This document shows, piece by piece, positions 12,084-22,000 of a stretch of DNA of 64,000 nt. The stretch comes from Daucus carota subsp. sativus (Eukaryota > Streptophyta > Magnoliopsida > Apiales > Apiaceae). The notes below the pieces were generated by a model. The model worked only from the letters and a program-made list of their open reading frames with translations. It was not told the DNA's origin and made no database searches. Position 1 is the stretch's first letter, and every line of letters starts with the position of its first letter. The stretch is taken from positions 38,536,390-38,600,389 of the forward strand of contig NC_030384.2 in NCBI RefSeq assembly GCF_001625215.2, written 5' to 3'. The position numbers and the translations under genes were made by a program.

Positions 12084-13652
12084 TCAAGTGTACAGTAAAG
12101 TCTATATAATATTTTGCTAGAGTTCTTTTTGTATGCACATTGATTTTTATAGTAAAACAGCTTAGAAGCACATATTTGTAGTGTTTTCTCCACTTGATTC
12201 TTGCACAGTGTAATTGTTAGAGGTTATATGAAGATTTGATGTTTTTAAATTTACTTCTAATCTCACAATATTTCAAGTACCTTTGCCAGATAAATATATA
12301 GGCTGTTTATATATGGTACATTTTCATCTTTCAGTTCAGACAGGGCTCTCTAGCTTCCTCTAACCTAGCGACAACATATTGAAAGTAGGAGCATCAAATT
12401 TTATAACAAAACATCAGTGGTAAAACCATACGTTTACAATATCATCCCAGCGATGGAAAAGGTAAACGACATTCATGAGACAATTCTATAATTTCACATT
12501 GCAGATAAAGTTGTTAATTTATTTTTCTTTACTGCTGTCCGCTCCAGTGGACAAATATGACAGACATTTTTATGGCCAGGTTCTCTTCCATTTCTCTAAT
12601 TTGAAAATCTGGCATTAACCTCAAACTTTCTGCAGTACCCCAATCTCGGATATCTCAAGTTTTAAATCATAGGTTGCACACTTAGCAGGTCCCGATGCTT
12701 TGTCAGATGACTCAGATCACAGATAAATCTGCTATGAGTGTTTTTTCCTTTTCAATCTCTTCCAGCAAGACAGACAGCTGATGTCAAATAAACCCTATTC
12801 TCTGTCTATAGGAAACAAACAGTGTTCTCTCTTCTTCATTAATCTCTGTATCAAAATTTTGATTAGCTAGCACTCAAGTCTTGGTGTTAAATATTTCTGT
12901 AAATCCAGCTGAGACCCTGTTCCCATATGCATTTACTGCTGGTTAACCAGCAGACAAGGTGCATGTTTGGCCCTCGTAAAAATACGACTTATTTCGTCAA
13001 ATATTTCAGATTTTAGGTGTTTAATATTTCTTATTTACAAGAATAAGTCACTTATTTCAAAAGAAAAGTACACATTTACGGATCATGTGATCTTTAAGAA
13101 ATAAATGACTTATTTTTCTGAAAAATAAGATAAGTCAAACGGAGCCAAGATTTGGATATCCATTTCATGGTTCTATCCTTTTTGTGACAACACGGCAGAA
13201 CCTCTAAACATCAGATAAATAATACTGATCACATTTTAGCGTAGAAGAATGCTCCATGGATCCACCGTACACCTGTGAATCATCGTAAGCAAGCAAAAAA
13301 CAAACTTGAGTAAGCTGGGGTTTCATGAATCAAATGGCATAAACAAGAGTCAAACCATTTACTATGTAGTTATGATCATAAATGGATATCAGATCATATC
13401 AACAAATTTTCGTCTACAATTACTACTATGTAGTTATGATAAGTGGATATTAGATCATATCAATATCTTCTGTCTATGTATGGCATAAGAACCGGAAATG
13501 AAGTTCATGCGACCAAAGGTATTACTAAATTTTTTTCCAAAAGAATTTAAAATTTTATTTCTCATTTCAGGCAAGAAATAATTCACAAAAGTCTAACGCA
13601 GGAGGGCCATCGGTACAAGGTAGCTCCTCCCCCAGTTATGTTTAGTTATGTT
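12084..13652. other. Intergenic DNA downstream of MLO copy 2
   Basis: No gene recognised. A weak MITE-like segment lies near 12963-13146, bounded by TGTTTGGCCCTCGT and GTCAAACGGAGCC. The last five bases (ATGTT, 13648-13652) are the target duplication of the following LTR element. Confidence 0.45.
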
Positions 13653-13815
13653 TGTTGAGATATTACAATGGAGGCTCTTTCTCTTAATTTCCAACCCCTT
13701 TCTTGGGGATACATGTTCTATATTTATACTACTTGTCTAATACTTGTGTGTGTTTTGGACCACATGTCCTTGGACCCGTAAATGGGCTTCTAGTCTAGTG
13801 GGCTGAGGCCCAACA
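13653..13815 (-). repeat. 3' LTR of the non-autonomous element
   Basis: 163 bp, differing from the other LTR by one missing C in a CTTT/CCTTT run. On the - strand it contains a TATA-like stretch (GTATAAATATAGAAC). Confidence 0.9.
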
Positions 13816-13837
13816 TTAGTCCCCCTCCAAAGTAGTT
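13816..13837 (-). other. Polypurine tract of the non-autonomous LTR element
   Basis: On the - strand the sequence just before the 3' LTR reads TTTGGAGGGGGACTAA, a typical plus-strand primer site. It fixes the element orientation. Confidence 0.75.
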
Positions 13838-14184
13838 CCAGATCTTTAGATGTGGATTAGAGAAAGCATTTTTACCGCATGTAATTTTTGTTGCTTGACA
13901 AGTTCATTGTGGCGTGGAGGCTGTGAGCCATTTTTGTAAGGAGGTACATGAGGTGATGAGGTTGATTGTGACCGTTGTGGCGAGGACTGTTGATTTGCAG
14001 AAAAACATGTACTGAACTTGGGAGGCAATAGAAGCTGTGAAGTTGAGGAGCTAGAAGCAAGTATTGGAGAACTATTGCATACTGATAATGAAGTTAATGT
14101 AGATGCCTTGATTCACATTCTAGTTTGTGCGCAAAGCGGGCTTATCTCGAAGGTGATGTGCTTGGGCAGATGAAGCCTTAGGGC

Positions 14185-14690
14185 GTGATACGTGAGACCC
14201 GTTGTAAGGCTTTGCCTGCCATTTGAAGGACGCTCGCTGAGCTAGTGAAGCGACGATGTAGTGAAGAGGTGTGATACCCGAGACCCGTTGTAGGGCTTTG
14301 CATGCCATTCGAAGGACACTCGCTGAGCTAGTGAAGCGATGTAGTGAGGAAGCGTGATACTGGAGACCCGTTGAAGGGCTTCGAAGGACGCTCTTTGAGC
14401 TAGTGAAGCGATGTAGTGAAGAGGCGTGATACCTGAGACCCGTTGTAGGGCTTTGCCTGCCATTTGAAGGATGCTCGCTGAGCTAGTGAAGCGATGTAGT
14501 GAGGGGGCGTAATGCCTGAGACCTGTTGTAGGGCTTTGCCTGAGACCTGTTGTAGGGCTTTGCCTGCCATTTAAAGGACGCTCACCGAGCTAGTGAAAGA
14601 ATGTAGTGAGGAGGCGTGATACCTGAGACCCGTTGTAGGGCTTTGTCTACCATTTGAAGGACGCTCGCTGAGCTAGACGCTTTAAGAGCT
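14185..14690. repeat. Tandem array of about 80-bp units inside the LTR element
   Basis: About six imperfect units share the cores GAGACCCGTTGTAGGGCTTT and GACGCTCGCTGAGCTAGTGA, with unit lengths of roughly 75-90 bp. One unit is partly re-duplicated near 14510-14560. The short open frames across it look like a by-product of the repeat. Confidence 0.85.
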
Positions 14691-14944
14691 GTATTAAGAT
14701 GCTTCATGAATTGGACGCTCAATGAGCAATTGAGAATGCTTCATAAATTGGACAATCAAAGAGCCATTAAGAACGCTCCAAGAGCTGTATTTAAGGACGC
14801 CTCATAAGCGAGACGCCTCACAGGCGGGGCGCCTCATAGGAGGGACACCTCACAAATGAGACGCCACACAGGGGGGCGCTTCAAAAATTGGACGCTCAAA
14901 GAGCTGTTGGAGTAAAGAGCCGAATTATGGAGCCATTTTGAGGC

Positions 14945-15600
14945 TATGCCTTTACTTTTAAGGATGCTCCGAGAGCTGATGGAGGGAAGAGGCGAAATAT
15001 AGAGTCATTTTTAGGCTATGCCTTTTACTTTCAAGGATGCTCCAAGAGCTGATGGAGCGAAGAGGCGAAATATAGAGTCATTTTGAGGCTATGCCTTTTA
15101 CTTTCAAGAATGTTCAAAGAGCTGATGGAGCGAAGAGGCGAAATATGGAGTCATTTTGAGGCAATGCCTTTTACTTTCAAAGATGCTTCGAGAGCTGATG
15201 GAGCAAAGAGGCGAATTCTAGATTCATGTTGTTGTTTTTTGTGTTTTTTTTTTTTTTTTTTTTGGATTCCCATAGGGATGTATGTTTGTTTCCTTTGGAT
15301 CCCGTTGGGATTTAAATTTCTGTATGCTCCAAGAGCTGATGGAGCGAAGAGGCGAATTCTAGATTCATTTTTTTTTTTTTGGATTCCCATAGGGATGTAT
15401 GTTTGTTTTCTTTGGATCCCGTTGGGATTTAAATTTCTGTATGCTCCAAGAGCTGATGGAGCGAAGAGGCGAATTCTAGATTCATCAATTTTTTTTTTTT
15501 TTGATTCCCATAGGGATGTATGTTTGTTTCCTTTAGATCCCGTTGGGATTTAAATTTCTGTATGCTCCAAGAGCTGATGGAGCGAAGAGGCGATGAGCTG
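14945..15600. repeat. Tandem arrays built on a foldback core inside the LTR element
   Basis: Four units of about 75 bp are followed by three of about 115-120 bp. All share the core GCTCCAAGAGCTGATGGAGC, whose ends GCTCC and GGAGC are inverted repeats. The longer units carry a poly-T run and the motif ATTCCCATAGGGATGTATG. Further core copies occur near 15570, 16340 and 16610. Confidence 0.85.
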
Positions 15601-16104
15601 GTGAGCCGATGAGCTGATGAACCGATGAACTACGGGAAACGATAGAGCATGGAAGCCAATCGTTGAACCACTTGAGGGCTGTGCTATATACTTTTCTGAA
15701 AATTTCAATACTATCTCGGTTCAATGGCTCCACGCCTCCTTTTTCGATCAGATCTGAGAACATTCACTCCAAGCAGCCTTCACTTCATATTAGTTCCTCT
15801 TTTAGATCTAATTTTCCTCATGTAGTCTCTATCAAACTTGGTGGCGTCGGATCTCTTAGCTTGGCAGCTCTTATATCACCCACCGTGGTAGCGCATAGAT
15901 CAGCCATCGTAGTGGCGCCTAGCTCAACAACAATGACAAAAGTATCTGAAAACAGATCGCCAAGCAACGTAGAGCATACAGGAACAGAGCTTCTTCATTG
16001 GAGATCTCAAATGTCTTCGTTGAGGTCTCGTTGGTGCTCTCTCCGGCGGTAGATTTCTTCATCCTTTCCTCCGGCCATGGCATCGTCGTGATCAGCGGCA
16101 TTTT

Positions 16105-16333
16105 ATCCAGCCAGCGGGGTCAGAAGCCGTCGGGCCTTCTTCCTCACTGACCTGCATCTCGTCGTTTTCATCAAACAAACGCCTGGAGAAGAAATTTGAA
16201 GGAGAAGTTTTGTTTGCAAGACATGGCTTCTCGGGAACAGGGAGCATCTCTCTCGTCGCCGGATTTGGCGGCGATTTGTAGAGCTCATCCTCGTTTCCGG
16301 TAGTAGCGTTCCGATCGGAGATATGAGTTTTTG
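16105..16333 (-). repeat. Internal duplication of the LTR element, inner copy
   Basis: Nearly identical to 17250-17479. On the - strand both read openly for about 70 codons (containing DRNATTGNEDELYKSPPNPA), which could be a relic of the gag leader, though no Gag motif is visible. Confidence 0.8.
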
Positions 16334-17249
16334 TATGCTCCAAGAGCTGATGGAGTGAAGAGGCGAGACGCCTCATAAGCGAGACGCAACATAACCGAAA
16401 TGCCTCACAAGCGGGGCGCCTCACAGGCGAGACGCCTCACAGAGGGGCACTTCAAAAATTAGACGCTCCAAGAGCTGTTAGAGCGAAGAGCTGAAGAGCT
16501 GGTGAGCCGATGAGACGATGAAATATGAGAGGCGATAGAGCATGGAAGCAAATCGTTGAACCACTTGAGGGCTGTGCTAGATACTTTTCAAATTTTTGTA
16601 TGCTCCAAGAGCTGATGGAATGAAGAGGCGAGACGCAACATAAGCGAAATGCCTCACAAGCGGGGCGCCTCACAGGCGAGACGCCTCACATAGGGGCACT
16701 TCAAAAATTGGACGCTCCAAGAGCTGTTGGAGCGAAGAGCCGATGAGCTGGTGAGCCGATGAACCATGAGAGGCGATAGAGCATTTGGGCAGATCGTTGA
16801 ACCACCTAAGGCCTGTGCTAGATACTTTTCTGAAAATTTCAATGCTATCTCAGTTCAATGGCTCGGCGCCTCCTTCTTCACACTCCTTTCTACTAGGACA
16901 ATTTAAGTGGTTAATCGGTTCAAGAGCTAATGAACCACAACCTCCGTAGCATATATCAACAGTAAAAACATCAATGATTCAGGATCAGATTGCAAGCCTA
17001 AGTGGCTTTCGAGACACACATCGGATATCTGAACTTCGCGGCGCATATCGTGGTGGTGCTTAGCTCCACATCATTGACGAAAGTATCCAAAAATAGATCC
17101 AAAAAGAGATCGGAGAGATTGGAGGCGGTTCAGAGACGGAGAGAACGAGTCATGACTCCGTGATTTAGCGGTGGATTCCAACTCGGAACTCCTGACTTTT
17201 GGAGTGCTCAGATCTGGAGAAATGTTCTCGTGACATTTCGCCGGCGTTT

Positions 17250-17479
17250 TTTCCGGCCAGCGGGGTCCGAAGCCGTCGGGCCTTATTCCTCACTGACTTG
17301 CATCTCGCCGTTCTCATCAAACAAACGCCTAGAGAAGAAATTTGAAGGAGAAGTTTTGTTTGCAAGGCATGGCTTCTCGGGAACAGGGAGCATCTCTCTC
17401 GTCGCCGGATTTGGCGGCGATTTGTAGAGCTCATCCTCGTTTCCGGTCGTAGCGTTCCGATCGGAGATATGAGTTTTTT
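17250..17479 (-). repeat. Internal duplication of the LTR element, outer copy next to the 5' LTR
   Basis: Partner of 16105-16333, in the leader position just inside the 5' LTR. The two differ by scattered substitutions. Confidence 0.8.
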
Positions 17480-17496
17480 GGTTGGAAAAGTGAGAG

Positions 17497-17516
17497 CCCC
17501 TCCTTCTAGCGCCAAA
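17497..17516 (-). other. Probable primer-binding site of the LTR element
   Basis: Directly inside the 5' LTR the - strand reads TTTGGCGCTAGAAGG. It starts with TGG, as expected for pairing with a tRNA CCA end. I could not assign the tRNA. Confidence 0.5.
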
Positions 17517-17680
17517 TGTTGAGATATTACAATGGAGGCTCCTTTCTCTTAATTTCCAACCCCTTTCTTGGGGATACATGTTCTATATTTATACTACTTG
17601 TCTAATACTTGTGTGTGTTTTGGACCACATGTCCTTGGACCCGTAAATGGGCTTCTAGTCTAGTGGGCTGAGGCCCAACA
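17517..17680 (-). repeat. 5' LTR of the non-autonomous element
   Basis: 164 bp, TG...CA termini, followed by the ATGTT target duplication at 17681-17685. Confidence 0.9.
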
Positions 17681-17685
17681 ATGTT

Positions 17686-19089
17686 CTTTGACGGAGCAAT
17701 TATTCTAAAATAGGAGTAGATTACATAGTTGAGACATATTTTAGTAGCAGCTTGTCGTTGTTTCCCACCCGACACGAAGTTGTTGTTTGGCTGCACTCAG
17801 AAGTCCATGACTTATAATTAGGAATGAGGCGTTTGGATGAGGTTAAAATAAGTGCTTCTGGCTTAAAGTAAAAAAGATGAAATAGGAGTTAGAAGCAAGT
17901 TCTCAAACAAAAGTTAGCATTCTTAATTTCTTTTAAGTGTTTCTCAATTTTTTACGCAAACGGGTGAAGTTGGTTTCTCAAAAAAAAAGTACTTCTTAAC
18001 TTATAACATAATTTTTCGTCATGACTATTTTTTTTCGAAGTTTGAATTCACAAATTTATATAATCACTTTGAAAATAATTTATACTATTTCACTACTCCC
18101 CGTCTCAATATACAAGTCTCTTTTAACTTTTGATTATTCAAATTGATTATATTTTGACTAAAATTTACATATATTATATAATTGAAAAAAATTAAAAAAT
18201 ATATCATTAAAAAGTATATCGAGCCTATTTTAATATGTAACTTTTTATTTACTAAAATAATAAATAAATATTTTTTAATAGTTGGTCAAAAGTTAGTCAA
18301 TCTAACTTCTCGAAAAGCAAGAGGGACATATAAATTGAGACGGAGAAAGTAATAATTTTTATACTTATTAAGATGTAAGTATCAAAAATTTATCTAAACA
18401 CAAAAATAAAAACATAAATGAAAAGTAAATTTTTATTTATTAATAAGTTCTCACGGTTTACAGCATCAAGTAGTCAAGGACTTCTTTAACTAAGCTAAAC
18501 AGCCGGAAGTCTTTTCACGGTTAGATTTCCGGGTAGTTGAAGTTATACAACTTGCTATAAATCATTTATTTCATGTTAGAAATTGGACACCAGTCCCTCT
18601 TTCTTTACCTTTCTTCGAACAAGTCAGTATTCTCCGATTAAAAATACGAAATACCACAAATTTTTCCAAATATACACCAGAATCCGAAAAAGCATCTTCT
18701 TGGAAACCCATTTTAACCTAAAAAATTACAAATCCAAAACCATTTTTAGCCTTTTAGGAACTAGTCTTGGCCAACCAACCGCGTATTAAAATCTATTATA
18801 ACGCCATAATAATTTTATAACGTCAACTATATATCTCCTATCCAAACAAGAGTTAAAAAAAGCAAGTCAACTGTTTCATTCTTTACCAACTCACCCAACT
18901 GCCATTATATCCCACCTAGAATTCAATATATACTTGAATGAACGTGCGAACTGGGGACACAAATCCAAGATTTTGTAATTTTTGCTCCTTTTACAAAAAC
19001 CCCTGTTCAAGAAACATTTGGTTTTTTATTTTTTTTCTTGTTTTTTTTTTTTGGTTTTATTAGTGTGATCAAGTGTGTTGTGAATAGAA
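17686..19089. other. Upstream region of MLO copy 3
   Basis: Contains one end of a foldback MITE-like sequence (GCGTTTGGATGAGGTTAAAA near 17830), a Stowaway-like MITE (18096-18349), and then about 700 bp of AT-rich DNA that should hold the promoter and leader of MLO copy 3. No other gene is seen. Confidence 0.5.
18096..18349. repeat. Stowaway-like MITE
   Basis: Ends CTCCCCGTCTCAATAT and AAATTGAGACGGAGAAAG, with TA on both flanks (18094-18095, 18350-18351). Somewhat degenerate. Confidence 0.65.
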
Positions 19090-22000
19090 ATGGCGGGAGA
19101 AGCAAGTGGTAAGCAGAGAGAGCTTGATCAAACACCAACATGGGCAGTGGCTGGTTTTTGTGCTGCTTTCATCATTATTTCCATTCTTATGGAGAAGATT
19201 CTTCACAAACTTGGAGCTGTAATATTTTTATTATTTTCTTCATTAATTCTCTCTTTAATTAATCTTTCTGCATTTGTGGAAACTATTCTTCTGTTGTCTC
19301 TTAAGTATCTTGATTTTTCTATAAAGGGTTTCGTATAACTTTTCGAAATTTATTGTTTCTGTCTGTTTGGTGCTGAATTTTTGTCTAATCATGACTTCTT
19401 TTTATTATTCCAAATTGATTGTTTTTGTTTCTGTCTGTTTCGTAATTATGTTTGTAAATCAAATTTTTATTATTGAGTTGGTCTGAATTTGAGTTTATGT
19501 ACTTTTTACTTGAATATTTTTCTTGGCTATTTAACTAATTTTAGAATAAGCTGAATTGTCTAAAAATCGCTGCATGTTTTTTCAGTGGTTTATGAAGAAG
19601 CATAAGAAAGCTCTTTTCGATGCTTTGGACAAAGTTAAAGCTGGTAAAGACCTGAATTCTTCTCTAATTCATACATTGTAATACCTCTATCAGGGCTCAA
19701 TATTAACTTTCACGGAATTGCTGCAGAATTGATGATTCTCGGTTTCATTTCATTGATCCTCACATTCACTCAGTATTACATTGCTGAAATATGTGTTCCG
19801 CAAGATGTTGCAAATTCAATGTTGCCCTGTCCTCGTAACAACACTGATATTAAGAAGAAATTAGGTAGGCTTTTAGCGGATGATGAAGAAAAGTCACCAT
19901 CTAAAGATTCTAAATTTACTTGCAAAGAGGTAATGTGCGCGTCACTCATGCATCTATCTATTCATATATTTAGACATATCCCTTTGCAAAGTTTTTTTTA
20001 GACTTTTCTTCAAAGAGCATCCTTGTCACTGCAGACTGATAGCTGGGAACATTAACTTCAATTTCTAATTATTCGTATATCTGTATAAGGTTATTCCACT
20101 ACCAATTCAACTAGACTTGCCAAATGTGTTAGAAGTTGATTTTTAGATGAATAAGACCTGAAATTTCATTGGCTAGAAACTTGAAGTCAGGCAAATGTTA
20201 TGGGTTAAAACCTTCCAGTGGGTTGCTATGCAGTGTCAGTCATTGTAATTTAAACTGGTAGCATTATTGTTGAAATATAACATAAGATCCATTTGGGGCA
20301 TTCCTACACCTTAAGATTTTAGATGGATTGGTTCTCAACATGATATCAGAGCGACTCTCACAATTTACTATGGACACGGAGGCATTAATAGCCCCAAAGA
20401 TGGGCTCCCGTGATCACTCTTCAACCCAAAAATGGGATTTCGAGTGAGGGGGAGTGTTGAAATATAACGTAAGATCCATTTTGGGGCATTCCATTAAGTT
20501 GAGATCATTTTTAGATTAATGTTTAATCGTTGTCACATATTTGAACCTTATCTTTTCTGTTCCTCATAATTCCACAACCCTTCTAATATACATAACAGAC
20601 TAATGGTCTTTGCTTATTAATGTCCTGTAACAGGGGAACGTACCGCTGATAAGTAAGGATGGACTGCATCAGCTACACATCCTTATATTCTTCTTGGCAG
20701 TCGTTCATGTTTTATACAGTGCCATAACTATGGCTCTTGGGAAATTAAAGGTATTCCATAAACTGAAAAACTTAGAAGTTGCTCCTTGATGCTCCACCTA
20801 GACAGTTTTTGTTGCAAAACTGAAATGGCAGAATGCTTACTGAATATTTTACCTGTACAGATCCGAGGCTGGAAGGCCTGGGAGCAGGACACTGCCTCTG
20901 ATGACTATGAGTTTGCCAATGGTATAACTTATCAGAAAGCAATACCTCTGTTCTCCATAGTTTAATTATTAGTCGTCTAACATATGCATTTGTGGGGCTA
21001 TCTATAACTTAGTTCTTCTCATTAATCGAATATGCAGATGCTTCAAGATTTAGGCTTGCTCACGAGACATCCTTTGTTAGAGCCCACACAAAACTGTGGA
21101 CTAGGATTCCCTTCGTGTTTACTATTGTAAGATAGCATTTCTCGCTGTTTTTCATGAGACATCTAGATACCAAATGTAAAGTTTTATGTTATATATGGTG
21201 TATATGTCATTCAAGTATTCAGCATAAGGACTAGCACATGATGTGCCAGTTTTATGGCACCTAATTCAGTGTTACAATACTATATATAAACTTATATAAG
21301 ACCAATAATTATATATATGCAGTGCAACTTGTCATTCAGCATATAATGTGTTTGGTCTTCACTCTTCAGTATTTATACATTTAAAGTAATATAATAATGT
21401 TAAAGTACTCATGCAGTAGCATATTGTTTGCAGGGATGCTTTCTTCGACAATTTTTCCGGTCTGTTACAAAGTCCGATTACTTAACCTTGAGAAATGGAT
21501 TCATCAATGTGAGTTTCACGTTGCACATACTTCTGTAAATACCATGCAGCATAAAGGACCAAATATAAGTATTGTTTTCTTCTTTTTCTGTAGGTTCATT
21601 TAGCACCTAGAAGTAGGTTTGATTTCCAAAAGTATATTAAAAGGTCTCTAGAGGATGACTTTCAGGTAGTTGTTGGAGTCAGGTAGGTTATCTTTTATAC
21701 ATCAAAAGGCTTAGACAAACTGTTCTTGCATATTTGTTTCATAAGTTTCTTCCTGAAATCAATTAACAACAACAACTTTCTTCCTAAAATTTACAGTCCT
21801 GTGTTGTGGGCATCATTTGTGATTTTCCTGCTCATAAATGTTGACGGTATGTATCTTTCCAAGGACTTCCGCGAGAAAAAAATTCAGTTCTAGTTTTATA
21901 AGAAATGTCATTTTTAATTCATTACAGGATCGGAGGCATTGTTCTGGGTATCATTAATTCCACTTGTGGTAAGATATCTGTCCTTGATATGCCTTTGATC

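Larger units (their letters stand above)
13653..17680 (-). mobile_element. Young non-autonomous LTR retrotransposon (4.0 kb)
   Basis: Two near-identical LTRs (13653-13815 and 17517-17680) begin TGTTGAGATATT and end GGCCCAACA, flanked by the perfect 5-bp duplication ATGTT (13648-13652, 17681-17685). A polypurine tract and primer-site-like sequence place the element on the - strand. The 3.7-kb interior encodes no protease, integrase or reverse transcriptase. It holds several tandem-repeat arrays and a 230-bp internal duplication, and is richer in GC than its surroundings. It must rely on proteins supplied by another element (LARD or TR-GAG-like). One single-base difference between the LTRs implies recent insertion. 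Confidence 0.9.

Noticed and set aside
15083-15553. 156-codon open frame as a protein gene
   Set aside because: It runs through tandem repeats with poly-T tracts, giving poly-Phe blocks and repeated segments; an artefact of the array.
14185-15600. CRISPR-like appearance of regular repeats
   Set aside because: Units are long, imperfect and contiguous without unique spacers, and lie inside an LTR element of a plant genome.
16092-17579. - strand open frames as a gag gene
   Set aside because: They coincide with the duplicated leader and show no capsid or zinc-knuckle motifs. Kept only as a possible relic.
18583-18789. 68-codon open frame upstream of MLO copy 3
   Set aside because: Composition matches AT-rich non-coding DNA, with no motif and no splice or start context.
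20341-20360. tRNA gene suggested by TATCAGAGC
   Set aside because: There is no cloverleaf or internal promoter boxes; the motif is a retrotransposon primer-binding site.
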